Below are positions 1 through 7,986 of a stretch of 41,557 nt of DNA, one piece after another; within the stretch, counting starts at the first letter, position 1, and each line of letters opens with the position of its first letter. Source of the stretch: Candidatus Gastranaerophilales bacterium (GTDB lineage Bacteria > Cyanobacteriota > Vampirovibrionia > Gastranaerophilales > Gastranaerophilaceae); assembly GCA_944323265.1 (NCBI GenBank), contig CALURX010000018.1, positions 1 to 41,557 on the forward strand, in the 5' to 3' direction. The notes beneath the pieces are model-generated. The model saw only the letters and a program-made list of their open reading frames with translations. It ran no database searches and was not told where the DNA came from. Position numbers and translations under genes: made by a program.

Positions 1-60
1 TGACAACTTTATTGTAGGATAAAAATACTTTGGTATTTGCATCTTGCTTCTTTTTGTTAT

Positions 61-84
61 TTTTTATTTGGACACTAATGCCTC
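61..84 (+). repeat. Copy 1 of terminal inverted repeat (left end of window)
   Basis: The core ATTTGGACACTARTGCCTC, preceded by a T-run, recurs on the opposite strand at 41481-41504 with one mismatch in 24 bases. It is probably a dispersed repeat. If the window is a whole assembly contig, such a repeat would explain why it ends here. Confidence 0.55.
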
Positions 85-342
85 ACAAGGGAGGGAAACA
101 TACTCCCTTCCCTAGATGAGGGAGCGGATCTGCGGACGGACGACACGAGCGATAGCGAGTTAGTCCGGATAGCGAGGAAATTGAGCATACAGCGGCAGCG
201 CCGCTAATGCGAAACTTTCCGAGCGTGGAGCAAATACAAGACAGGGGCGGGGATGGGTGATAGTAATACTATTAAACTAGACCTATTAATCTTTGTCGAA
301 AATGCACACTATCACGAGGCGGAGCCCCCATATATTTACCCC

Positions 343-381
343 CATGTAACTCAATGGGTAATAAGTTACGTTCAATGTAAT
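343..381 (+). promoter_or_regulatory. Conserved adhesin leader element, copy 1 (alternating hairpin arms)
   Basis: There are three complementary arms: A (CATGTAAC, 343-350), B (GTTACGTT, 365-372) and C (AATGTAAT, 374-381). A and B are separated by 14 nt containing AATGGGTAATAA. The same arms with the same 14-nt spacing lie upstream of adhesin 2 at 31067-31105. The differences between the copies mostly replace Watson-Crick pairs with G-U pairs, so both A-B and B-C pairing survive in RNA. It could equally be a DNA operator. Confidence 0.55.
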
Positions 382-408
382 ACTATTTGTAAAGAAAGCG
401 AGGAAGAA

Positions 409-2124
409 GTGAGAGGAAAAAATGGCTTTTCATTAATGGAAATGATGGTTGTATTGCTCATAATGGCAATTATTGCAGCAGCAACAGCCCCAATTGTCAG
501 TAAGAAAATGACCCAGAGTGCATCCGGTAAAAGCGCAAGCCCCTGGGTATTTACAGGACAAGGGAAGAATATTGCCTACAATATGGGCGGTTTGAGTAAT
601 GCAACCGCAATAATCGGTGCAGCAAAGGTTCCTGAAGGAACAAATGCGAGATTATATATAGACTGCGGGTCTGATGCCGCCCAAATAGCACTAGGAAGCG
701 GAAATACAGCAGCAAATATATTGGCAGACCCTGTAGGAAAAAGAGTCGGCATTTTTTCAGCAGACTCTAATGTTAATGTTCCCAATAATTCTATAGCAAT
801 AGGTATGGATCAGAGTTTAAGCGGTACTGATTCTGTTACAGTAGGAAAAGGAGCCCAAACATCATCATACGCAGTTGCAGTAGGTTTAAGTGCTGATGCA
901 AGTAAAGAAGATTCTACAGCAATAGGTTATAACGCAAAGACGACAGGGAAATTAGGTTTATCTTGTGGTGCCGGTGCAGAAGCCGCTGCAAGTTCTTTGG
1001 CAGTAGGAGCTAAAGCCAAGGCAAAAGGAGGACATAGTATAGCAATTGGAGCTGCGACAACGATGTCTACAGCTGACTATGCAGCCGCTACTGACGACTA
1101 TGCAATAGCAATAGGCTCCGGCGCAAATTCTGTTGGAGAAGAAAGTATTTGTATTGGTAAAAGTGCCGTAACAAATAGTGCCGGCTCGATAGCAATAGGT
1201 ACTAATGCAAAAACAACAATGGGAACTGGTGCGGGTGCTCCTATAGCTATAGGTGAAAAGACTGTTGCGGGTTCAACAGCTTCTATCGCAATAGGGTCTC
1301 ATATTGATAATAGCGACAGTGGTTATGCAAATCGCCAAACAAAGGCTAATGGGCATGCCTCTACTGCTATCGGCGGTGGTGCTCAGGCTTCAGGCAGTTA
1401 TTCAATAGCACTTGGATGTAACTCTACTGCAAGTTATCGAGAATCCATTGCTATTGGTTATAATGCTAAGGCAACAACCAATAACCAAATTGTTCTTGGA
1501 ACAGCCGCTGACACTGTTTATATACCTGGAAATCTCGTTGTAGGCGGTTATTCATACTTTGGAGCAGATTTGGGAACAATACCTCAGGCTACCGGCAATG
1601 AACAAAATACTGCTATTTTTTTAAAGCAAGGCTTTAAGATGACACAATTAAGAGAAGAAGTCGGAGGAGGTAAGGATAAAAACGTTATCTATCATGATGA
1701 CCAACAGCATCCAGTACCATATTCAGACAAACGTCTAAAGAATCTTGGCGATAAGTACACAGCAGGAATAAATGAACTTAAAAAGCTGGATTTCTTTCAC
1801 TATACTTTCAAAAAAGACGAATCCAAAACTCCTCACGTTGGTGTAATAGCGCAGGATTTAGAGAAGGTATTTCCGGATGCGGTCACCAAAGATGATGAAG
1901 GTTATTTGAAAATCCGTTTCGAGGACATGTTCTATGCAGCTATAAATGCAATAAAAGAACTTGATAATAAGGTTAAAGAATTGTCATCTAAGGTTGCATC
2001 CGCTGTGGATGATATTGTGAGTATAAAGAACAAAAATGAAGAGCAGGATAAAATAATAGAAGAACTTAAGGCTCAAAATGAAGCTCTTATAAAACGAATA
2101 GAGGAGCTTGAAAAAAAGATTTAG
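409..2124 (+). CDS. Prepilin-anchored YadA-like head/S74 chaperone adhesin 1
   Basis: Probable surface fibre of 571 residues. The GTG start at 409 is chosen because it follows an AGCGAGGAAG ribosome site and gives a textbook prepilin leader: residues 1-6 end in Gly, followed by FSLMEMM with Glu at +5 and a hydrophobic helix. Next come a region of about 90 residues conserved in the paralogue at 31133, then repeated (S/A)IAIGxxA-type motifs over roughly residues 125-400 typical of YadA/trimeric autotransporter heads, then a neck-like VYIPGNLVVGG. An S74 intramolecular chaperone follows (YSDKRLK near residue 438, then HVGVIAQDL and VFPDAV), and a C-terminal coiled coil. S74 domains trimerise fibres and cut themselves off just before the Ser-Asp. 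The anchor is a pilin helix rather than a beta-barrel. Export by the pilus system at 14-20 kb is inferred. The domain calls are strong; the function is not tested. Confidence 0.85.
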   Translation: MRGKNGFSLMEMMVVLLIMAIIAAATAPIVSKKMTQSASGKSASPWVFTGQGKNIAYNMGGLSNATAIIGAAKVPEGTNARLYIDCGSDAAQIALGSGNTAANILADPVGKRVGIFSADSNVNVPNNSIAIGMDQSLSGTDSVTVGKGAQTSSYAVAVGLSADASKEDSTAIGYNAKTTGKLGLSCGAGAEAAASSLAVGAKAKAKGGHSIAIGAATTMSTADYAAATDDYAIAIGSGANSVGEESICIGKSAVTNSAGSIAIGTNAKTTMGTGAGAPIAIGEKTVAGSTASIAIGSHIDNSDSGYANRQTKANGHASTAIGGGAQASGSYSIALGCNSTASYRESIAIGYNAKATTNNQIVLGTAADTVYIPGNLVVGGYSYFGADLGTIPQATGNEQNTAIFLKQGFKMTQLREEVGGGKDKNVIYHDDQQHPVPYSDKRLKNLGDKYTAGINELKKLDFFHYTFKKDESKTPHVGVIAQDLEKVFPDAVTKDDEGYLKIRFEDMFYAAINAIKELDNKVKELSSKVASAVDDIVSIKNKNEEQDKIIEELKAQNEALIKRIEELEKKI

Positions 2125-2180
2125 CCGCTCACTTCGGCTATCCTTTCTTTGGCGGGGAAATTTCCCCGCCGTTTTTCTTT
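2123..2180 (+). terminator. Intrinsic terminator of adhesin 1, with shared 3' block
   Basis: A 10-bp self-complementary stem (GGCGGGGAAA with TTTCCCCGCC, 2151-2170) is followed by a T-rich run. Just before it, AGCCG...CGGCT forms a small hairpin within about 30 bases that recur almost unchanged behind adhesin 2. Confidence 0.85.
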
Positions 2181-2190
2181 ATTTTTCCTC

Positions 2191-2219
2191 TTTACAAAGT
2201 TTTGATTTTTTACTAATAT
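2191..2219 (+). promoter_or_regulatory. Candidate sigma-70 type promoter of the pyrH operon
   Basis: TTTACA (2191-2196) and TAATAT (2214-2219) are separated by 17 bp. They lie just after the adhesin terminator and about 20 bp before pyrH. Confidence 0.55.
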
Positions 2220-2240
2220 AAATCAAAGAGAGGTATCTTG

Positions 2241-2957
2241 ATGGCTACAAAATATAAACGTGTGTTATTAAAAATCAGCGGGGAGGCTCTGTTAGGCAAG
2301 CAACAGTTCGGCATTGACTACGAACCTGTTGAGATGATTGCAAATGAGATTAAATCAATCTATGACAAAGGCGTAGAAGTAGCTGTTGTAGTTGGCGGCG
2401 GTAATATTTTCCGCGGGATGAAAAACAGTGCTAAGCTCGGAATGGATCAGGCTTCCGGTGACTATGTAGGAATGCTTGCAACTGTTATGAACGCCGTTGC
2501 TCTTCAATGTGCATTAAAAAAGGGCGGCGTTGAATGCCGCGTACAAACTGCCATTGCAATGAACCAGATAGCAGAGCCTTATGTAAGACACAGAGCCATA
2601 AGACACCTTGAAAAAGGCAGGGTTGTTATTTTTGCCGCGGGAACCGGAAACCCATTCTTCACAACAGACACCGCTTCCGCCCTCAGAGCCTCTGAAATTG
2701 ATGCGGAAGTCATGCTTATGGCTAAAAATGGTGTTGACGGAGTATATAATGATGACCCCAAAATTAATCCGAATGCTAAGAAGCTTGATAATATGTCTTA
2801 TGATGATATTATTAAAAATGAGTTAAAAGTTATGGATACTTCTGCCTGCGCTTTGTGTAAACAAAATAAGATACCGATTATAGTATTTGATTTTAAAGCA
2901 AAAGGCAGTCTTGCAAAAATTATGGACGGAGAAACCGTCGGTACGTACGTAAGTTAG
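2241..2957 (+). CDS. pyrH: UMP kinase
   Basis: Phosphorylates UMP to UDP with ATP in pyrimidine nucleotide synthesis in the cytoplasm; bacterial PyrH is a hexameric amino acid kinase-fold enzyme. The 238-residue length is normal. KISGEAL near residue 11, GGGNIFRG at 52-59 and the [11 protein letters not shown] region are family hallmarks. ATG at 2241 is preferred over the in-frame TTG at 2238 because the AGAGAGG ribosome site sits at the right distance. It opens a four-gene operon with frr, cdsA and rnc; pyrH-frr linkage is widespread in bacteria. Confidence 0.96.
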   Translation: MATKYKRVLLKISGEALLGKQQFGIDYEPVEMIANEIKSIYDKGVEVAVVVGGGNIFRGMKNSAKLGMDQASGDYVGMLATVMNAVALQCALKKGGVECRVQTAIAMNQIAEPYVRHRAIRHLEKGRVVIFAAGTGNPFFTTDTASALRASEIDAEVMLMAKNGVDGVYNDDPKINPNAKKLDNMSYDDIIKNELKVMDTSACALCKQNKIPIIVFDFKAKGSLAKIMDGETVGTYVS

Positions 2958-2976
2958 TTTAATAAAGGAGAAAATT

Positions 2977-3543
2977 ATGTCAGAAGCTCTTGAAGAGATG
3001 TATTTATTTGGCGAAGAGAAGATGGAAAAAGCAATAGCTCAAATGAAAAGAGAGTTTGCTTCAGTACGTACCGGCCGCGCAAATCCGGGTGTTTTAGACA
3101 GAGTTGTCGTTGATTACTACGGAGCTCCTACTCCTATCAGACAAATGGCTCAAGTTAGTGTAAGCGAAGGTACAAGCCTTGTGATTACGCCTTTTGATAA
3201 AAGTATTATGAAGGAAGTTGAAAAAGCTATTATAAAAGCTGAACTCGGTGTTGCACCAAATAATGACGGTGTTTGCATCAGATTGAACTTCCCGCCTCTT
3301 ACTGAAGAAAGAAGAAAAGAAACAGCTAAAGAAGTTAAAAAATACGGTGAAGATGCAAAAGTCGCAATCAGAAACGTTAGACGTGATATGGTTGATTCTT
3401 TAAAGAAAATTGAAAAAGATGAAAACCTTCCTGAAGACGTGGCAAAAGATAATCAGGATAAGATTCAAAAGTTAACTGACAAGTATGTAGGGATGATTGA
3501 TTCTCTTGTTGCAGAGAAAGAGAAAGAGGTTTTAACGGTATAA
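2977..3543 (+). CDS. frr: Ribosome recycling factor
   Basis: Splits post-termination ribosomes together with EF-G (fusA lies at 7987). The 188-residue length is standard. The motifs VRTGRANPGVLDRVVVDYYGAPTP and RRDMVDSLKK are characteristic of the two-domain RRF. An AAAGGAG ribosome site precedes the start. The stop codon overlaps the cdsA start by one base (TAATG), suggesting translational coupling. Confidence 0.97.
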   Translation: MSEALEEMYLFGEEKMEKAIAQMKREFASVRTGRANPGVLDRVVVDYYGAPTPIRQMAQVSVSEGTSLVITPFDKSIMKEVEKAIIKAELGVAPNNDGVCIRLNFPPLTEERRKETAKEVKKYGEDAKVAIRNVRRDMVDSLKKIEKDENLPEDVAKDNQDKIQKLTDKYVGMIDSLVAEKEKEVLTV

Positions 3544-4418
3544 TGGCTTTAAGCAAAAGCATAACAAGACTGCTCACCGGTCTTGTAATCGGTTTTACTG
3601 CGTTTTTCGCAATTATGTCTGGCGGGTTGTATCTGGTAGCATTAGTTTTAGCTATCGTGATACTGGCAGCAAAAGAGTATACAACTATTTTAAGGCATAA
3701 AGGTTTTTTGCCGAGCTTTAGAGTAATAATTGCTTCAAGTATAATATTTGCAGCGCTTGCGTATTTTAACAGATTTGATTTGGTTGCACTCGCATTTTCT
3801 GCGTGTTCTATTATGGCATTTATGTCTGTTTTATTCCGGGGCAGGCAGCCATATATAGCAAATGTTGCAACGACAATTCTGGGTTTTGTATATTGCGGTT
3901 GGTTTCCTCTGCATCTTTTGTTTTTAAGAGATTTAGGGAGCCATCCTGTTTATGAAGGATTTATTAAACAAAATGTTACGGTGGAAGGCGCAGGATATGC
4001 AATAATGCTTTTATTAGCCGTAATTCTTACAGATTCTTTTTGTTATTATGCGGGATGTAAGTTCGGCAAACATAAATTGTCCAAGGTAATAAGCCCGAAT
4101 AAAACAATCGAAGGCTCAATCGGCGGTACGCTGATGTGTGTTATATTCTGCTTTTTGTTTGGAATGGCGCTTCAGATTCCGTGGTATCATTGTTTAATTT
4201 TGGGGCTTTTGATAGCCGGATTTGCTCAAATCGGGGATTTGTGCGAATCAATGATTAAGCGTGATGCGGGTGTTAAGGATTCGAGCAGTATCCTTCCAGG
4301 TCATGGCGGGTTTTTGGATAGAACAGACAGCTACATTTTAACAATTCCGGTTGTTCATTATTATTTGTATTTCTTTGTTGTAAATAATTTTGTGGATATA
4401 TTTAAAGGATTGTTCTAA
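3543..4418 (+). CDS. cdsA: Phosphatidate cytidylyltransferase
   Basis: Makes CDP-diacylglycerol from phosphatidic acid and CTP, the entry point to phospholipid synthesis, in the inner membrane. It is a 291-residue polytopic protein with about eight hydrophobic segments. The C-terminal family signature is present: SMIKRDAGVKDSSS followed by LPGHGGFLDRTD. It overlaps frr and rnc by one base on each side. The uppS gene often found between frr and cdsA in other bacteria is absent here. Confidence 0.95.
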   Translation: MALSKSITRLLTGLVIGFTAFFAIMSGGLYLVALVLAIVILAAKEYTTILRHKGFLPSFRVIIASSIIFAALAYFNRFDLVALAFSACSIMAFMSVLFRGRQPYIANVATTILGFVYCGWFPLHLLFLRDLGSHPVYEGFIKQNVTVEGAGYAIMLLLAVILTDSFCYYAGCKFGKHKLSKVISPNKTIEGSIGGTLMCVIFCFLFGMALQIPWYHCLILGLLIAGFAQIGDLCESMIKRDAGVKDSSSILPGHGGFLDRTDSYILTIPVVHYYLYFFVVNNFVDIFKGLF

Positions 4419-5083
4419 TGGATTTTTTGCGTGAAGACAATGAACTTATCCAAAAAGCTCTTACTCATCCGTCTTATACCAAAGAAAACAATCTTGATGC
4501 GCTCGGAAACTACGAAAGGCTGGAGTTTTTCGGGGATTCAGTTTTGAAGCTTTTTACCTCAAAGCTTCTTTATGAAACTTATCCGGAGGCAGAAGAGGGA
4601 GAACTTTCCAAAATCCGTTCTATTCTCGTATCAGACGCAATTCTTGCTCAAATTGCGGTTAAAATAGGGCTGGATAAAGTGATAAAATTAGGCCCTGCAG
4701 AAGAGAAGCAGGGCGGCAGGATGAGAGAATCAAACCTTGCGTGTTCTCTGGAAGCAGTTTTAGGTGCGCTTTATCTGAGCGGAGAGCAGGTGGTTATAGA
4801 GAGTTTTATAAATGAATATATAATGGTTTTTGCGGAAGACATTGATAAACATTTTGAGAAATATAATGCAAAAGACATATTGCAGCAGTATACACAAGGG
4901 GTTAATAAGACGCTTCCTGTATATAGAACCGTGGATATAAAAGGGCCTGCGCATAAACCTGTTTTTGAGGTAGAAGTGGAGTGGGACGGCAGGATTATAG
5001 CAAGAGCCTGCGGGAAGACCAAGAAGGAAGCCCAGCAGAATTGCGCGCTAGAGGCTTGCAAAGAACTTGGTGCGATTGATTAA
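4418..5083 (+). CDS. rnc: Ribonuclease III
   Basis: Endonuclease for double-stranded RNA, processing rRNA precursors and mRNAs. It has 221 residues: the catalytic domain with ERLEFFGDS at 33-41, then a double-stranded RNA-binding domain at about 148-217. The second acidic motif, usually Asp-x-x-Glu, reads Cys109-Ser-Leu-Glu112, so the metal-binding Asp equivalent to E. coli Asp114 appears to be replaced, while Glu112 is kept. Family identity is clear; whether activity is altered is unknown. It is the last gene of the pyrH operon. Confidence 0.94.
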   Translation: MDFLREDNELIQKALTHPSYTKENNLDALGNYERLEFFGDSVLKLFTSKLLYETYPEAEEGELSKIRSILVSDAILAQIAVKIGLDKVIKLGPAEEKQGGRMRESNLACSLEAVLGALYLSGEQVVIESFINEYIMVFAEDIDKHFEKYNAKDILQQYTQGVNKTLPVYRTVDIKGPAHKPVFEVEVEWDGRIIARACGKTKKEAQQNCALEACKELGAID

Positions 5084-5127
5084 CTCCGCTACTCCAAATG
5101 TATGATTACTAAATAGTTCTGTTTTAA

Positions 5128-5133
5128 TATAAT
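5128..5133 (+). promoter_or_regulatory. Candidate -10 element of the gene at 5164
   Basis: A perfect TATAAT lies about 30 bp before the start codon. No good -35 element is visible. Confidence 0.35.
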
Positions 5134-5163
5134 GATAATGTGTATTGGGAGAGGTTTTTTTTG

Positions 5164-5487
5164 ATGAACAGACGTTGGTACGATTCAAATGAACATACTG
5201 AAAAAGCTTTAGCATTATTGAAAGATATGGACGAGGAGAAGAGAAGAGCTTTGTCCCGAGATTTAACTACGGTTGTAAGACAAATTAAGGAAATGCATGA
5301 AGAGGATGAAGAGCAGGACGTAAGCATTGGGATTGATAGAGTTCTCGGGCTTTATAAACTTTCTAATTCCAGAAGATGGTATGATAAAGTAAGCGTTTTG
5401 TCCTATGCGTTAAAAACCATGTCAACTTTGCCTAAAGAAGATTTTTATAACATTATGGAAGGAATTTCAACGTCATTATCCGCTTAA
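5164..5487 (+). CDS. Small hypothetical protein, helical
   Basis: Not recognised. It has 107 residues, highly charged and predominantly alpha-helical, with no membrane segment. The motif RRWYD occurs twice, near residue 3 and near residue 68. ATG at 5164 is chosen because GGGAGAGG lies about 10 bp upstream; a GTG at 5140 is possible but would put the ribosome site inside the gene. Its 3' end overlaps that of the convergent hydrolase gene by 12 bp. No function is proposed. Confidence 0.7.
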   Translation: MNRRWYDSNEHTEKALALLKDMDEEKRRALSRDLTTVVRQIKEMHEEDEEQDVSIGIDRVLGLYKLSNSRRWYDKVSVLSYALKTMSTLPKEDFYNIMEGISTSLSA

Positions 5488-6390
5488 AAGCGATATGATA
5501 GTATCAATCTTCTGGCTGTCCCAGGCATGACCACCTGTATTTAGGATGTTGAAGCTGTGAAGGTTTTTGCATTTTTGGGCAATTCTTCTTGCAGAAACTG
5601 ATTTTACAACACTATCATTCAGGGAGTGAATTATGTCTATAGGTGTATTAATTTTTTTCAGACACTTGCCGGTTTTAAATATATGCTCAATTGGTCGGCG
5701 CAGAATTTTCACGTTTTCAAACAGATAAAAAACTATTGGAGGGAAAGAATTTTTAGCAGCTTTAAAATTAGTAGAATCTTTGTTTAAAGAGTCAATAGAT
5801 GATACCAGGATTAATCTTTCTACATCCGGATTCTTTTGTACAAGCTGTGACGCAGTAAAACCGCCAAGACTGTGGCCTATAACACAGATATCTTTCAGTT
5901 GAATGCCTTTATTTTTTAAATAATTAAGTGCCATTGTTGTATCTTCAAGAAAAGTTTTTGTGCTGACTGCTGCGTCCGGATTCTTGCCAAACCCCCTGTA
6001 TTCAGGTGCAAGTACAGCATAATCAGTCCTCTGAGCAATTTCTTTATAAAGAGGCTGCAGGTTTGAAATATTTTGGCTCATACCATGTAAAACGAGTGCA
6101 TATTTTTTCTTGGAGCCGTCGTTTATATCCCAGGCATAAGTAGATTTTTTCTTACTATGTAAAACAACTTCTTTTGTTATAGGTTCAAGTTCCGGCATTA
6201 TCGGCTGAATCCTTGCACGAGAAACTATTAATGTTCTTTCAAAAAGTTTTTGTAAATACATTTTGGCAGGGTTCATCCGCGTGAATACTGACTGCTTCGG
6301 TGAATAGATATGACCTTGAAAAGCAGGTGTTCGTTTTGTATTTATGTGACTATTTATATTCGGATTAAATTGGACTCTCATAATTTTCAC
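5476..6390 (-). CDS. Alpha/beta hydrolase (lipase/esterase-like)
   Basis: Cytoplasmic serine hydrolase of unknown substrate. It has 304 residues from the GTG at 6390, or 301 from the ATG at 6381; neither has a strong ribosome site. An HG oxyanion motif lies at 102-103, the nucleophile elbow GHSLGG at 172-177 (Ser174), Asp259 in IIHSLNDSVV, and His288 in GGHAWDS, so the catalytic triad is complete. The first 60 residues form an extension with a TPAFQG motif that is not part of the hydrolase fold. It is a single gene, convergent with the small gene at 5164. Confidence 0.85.
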   Translation of the reverse strand: MKIMRVQFNPNINSHINTKRTPAFQGHIYSPKQSVFTRMNPAKMYLQKLFERTLIVSRARIQPIMPELEPITKEVVLHSKKKSTYAWDINDGSKKKYALVLHGMSQNISNLQPLYKEIAQRTDYAVLAPEYRGFGKNPDAAVSTKTFLEDTTMALNYLKNKGIQLKDICVIGHSLGGFTASQLVQKNPDVERLILVSSIDSLNKDSTNFKAAKNSFPPIVFYLFENVKILRRPIEHIFKTGKCLKKINTPIDIIHSLNDSVVKSVSARRIAQKCKNLHSFNILNTGGHAWDSQKIDTIISLLSG

Positions 6391-6420
6391 TTTAGATTAA
6401 ACAAATTATTTTTGCAATTC

Positions 6421-6449
6421 TTGATTTTATGTGTTTTTTATTCTAAGAT
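6421..6449 (+). promoter_or_regulatory. Candidate promoter of tpiA
   Basis: TTGATT (6421-6426) and TAAGAT (6444-6449) have 17-bp spacing, about 60 bp before the start. A TATGAT at 6455 is an alternative -10. Confidence 0.35.
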
Positions 6450-6512
6450 TCAAGTATGATAAAAAAGAGAGGGGTAAGGTTACATCTTATCTTAAATTAA
6501 AGGAGAAATATT

Positions 6513-7307
6513 ATGTCAAGAAAACCAATTATTGCAGGAAACTGGAAAATGAACCTTCTTCAAGATGAAGCAAAAGCTTTATTTGAAGGAATAAAGAGCT
6601 TTACAAAAGATTTTACGGCGCCTCAATTACCTACAATCGTAATTGCGCCGGTATTTACATCATTGAATGTTGTACATACAGAAAAATGTAATTGCGGATG
6701 CGGCGGCGATAAAATTGCTATTGCAGCACAAAACTGCCACTGGGAAAAATCAGGTGCTTATACCGGTGAAGTTTCAGTAGAAATGTTAGCAGACGCAGGC
6801 TGTTCTTATGTTATCATCGGTCACAGCGAAAGAAGACAGTATTTCTCTGAAACAGATGAGATGATTAACAAAAAAGCTAAAGCAATTTTAGCTGGCGGTC
6901 TTATTCCTATTATCTGCTGCGGTGAAACTCTTGAACAAAGAGAATCAGGAGTTACTGACCAGCATATCGCAACTCAAATCAGAGCAGCATTGAACGGTTT
7001 GTCAGAAGAAGAAATTGCAAAATCTGTTATTGCTTATGAACCAATCTGGGCTATCGGTACTGGTAAAACTTGCGACAGCAAAGAAGCAAACAGAGTAATT
7101 GCAATGATTAGAAATGTTGTTAAAGAGGTTTCAACACCTGCTGCAGGCGATGCTATCAGAATCCTTTACGGCGGTTCTGTTAAACCTTCAACTATTGAAG
7201 AACAGATGTCTCAATCAGATATCGACGGAGCATTGGTTGGCGGCGCAAGCTTGAAGGCTGACAGCTTTAACGAAATTATTGCTAACACTATGAAAGTTGG
7301 TGTATAA
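6513..7307 (+). CDS. tpiA: Triosephosphate isomerase
   Basis: Interconverts dihydroxyacetone phosphate and glyceraldehyde 3-phosphate in glycolysis. It has 264 residues with all catalytic landmarks: GNWKMN (Lys12), GHSERR (His104), AYEPIWAIGTGK (Glu176) and YGGSVKP near the phosphate site. It is somewhat longer than the usual 250 residues because of an insertion near 56-66 with the cysteine-rich motif CNCGCGG, plus Cys75. A strong AAAGGAG ribosome site is present. The gene stands alone, flanked by its own terminator. Confidence 0.97.
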   Translation: MSRKPIIAGNWKMNLLQDEAKALFEGIKSFTKDFTAPQLPTIVIAPVFTSLNVVHTEKCNCGCGGDKIAIAAQNCHWEKSGAYTGEVSVEMLADAGCSYVIIGHSERRQYFSETDEMINKKAKAILAGGLIPIICCGETLEQRESGVTDQHIATQIRAALNGLSEEEIAKSVIAYEPIWAIGTGKTCDSKEANRVIAMIRNVVKEVSTPAAGDAIRILYGGSVKPSTIEEQMSQSDIDGALVGGASLKADSFNEIIANTMKVGV

Positions 7308-7322
7308 GTTTTTTAAGATTTA

Positions 7323-7357
7323 AGCGGCGGAATGATGAAATCATTCCGCCGCTTTTT
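7323..7357. terminator. Bidirectional intrinsic terminator between tpiA and mscL
   Basis: A 14-bp stem, AGCGGCGGAATGAT with its complement around a GAA loop, is followed by a T6 run on the plus strand. The reverse side is also moderately T-rich, so it can serve the convergent mscL. Confidence 0.9.
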
Positions 7358-7809
7358 TATTGCAATTCCGAAGTACAATTTGGGCATCTTTTTGCGTTTA
7401 AAGGAATTATTGAACAACAAAAAGGACATTCTTTTGTGGCAGTGACTTCTTTAGCCTGTCTGGATGCCCGCAGTTTATTAACAGCCTTAATTACCATAAA
7501 TATCGAAATAGATACAATAATAAAGCTTATAATTGTGTTTATAAAAGTTCCGTAATTTATAGTTACTGCACCTGCACTTTGTGCGGTTTCAAGTGACGGA
7601 TAATTTACTCCGCGCGGGTATATTTGAAAATACAAATTTGAAAAATTAACTTTACCCAGAATTAATCCTATAGGCGGCATAATGATATCTTTGACCAGAG
7701 AGTCAATAACCTTGCCGAAAGCTGCACCGATAATTATACCGACAGCCATATCGAGAACACTTCCTCGCAGAATAAATTCTTTTAATTCTGTTATAAAATT
7801 TTTGAACAT
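7357..7809 (-). CDS. mscL: Large-conductance mechanosensitive channel with C-terminal zinc ribbon
   Basis: Inner-membrane pentameric channel that opens on hypo-osmotic shock. ATG at 7809 is chosen because GGGGGA lies just upstream; an upstream TTG at 7824 is rejected. Residues 1-115 match MscL: an N-terminal amphipathic helix, TM1 with AVGIIIGAAFGKVIDSLVKD, a periplasmic loop and TM2. The last 25 residues form a zinc ribbon-like module (CPFC at 128-131, CPNC at 142-145), where E. coli MscL has a helical bundle. Confidence 0.93.
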   Translation of the reverse strand: MFKNFITELKEFILRGSVLDMAVGIIIGAAFGKVIDSLVKDIIMPPIGLILGKVNFSNLYFQIYPRGVNYPSLETAQSAGAVTINYGTFINTIISFIIVSISIFMVIKAVNKLRASRQAKEVTATKECPFCCSIIPLNAKRCPNCTSELQ

Positions 7810-7986
7810 AATTTTTTCCCCCAAGTAGTATGTTAAACAGAAATATTACGAATTTCCTTCTCCATATATTTACCCCACTTGTGCATGAAATTTGTTTATG
7901 TGACAATAAAATTAACCTTTACTTTAAAGGTGTAAAACTGGTAACAGTACAATCGTAGTAGTAAAAATATAAAGGAAACTAAGACA

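Larger units (their letters stand above)
1..408. other. Gene-free leader region upstream of adhesin 1
   Basis: No convincing coding sequence is seen here. An in-frame extension of the adhesin back to 253 exists, but it would place about 52 polar residues before the prepilin signal, so it is rejected. The region is richer in G+C than its surroundings around 120-250. It holds short hairpins: CGGAC (137-141) pairs with GTCCG (163-167) around a loop containing GAGCGATAGCGA, and AGCGGC (191-196) pairs with GCCGCT (200-205). Near 61-84 lies one copy of a sequence repeated in inverted orientation at the far end of the window. From 343 it contains the conserved leader element shared with adhesin 2. 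Confidence 0.6.

Noticed and set aside
253-408. N-terminal extension of adhesin 1 in the same frame
   Set aside because: It would bury the prepilin leader behind about 52 residues, and the homology with the other copy upstream of the GTG is at DNA level in a non-coding leader.
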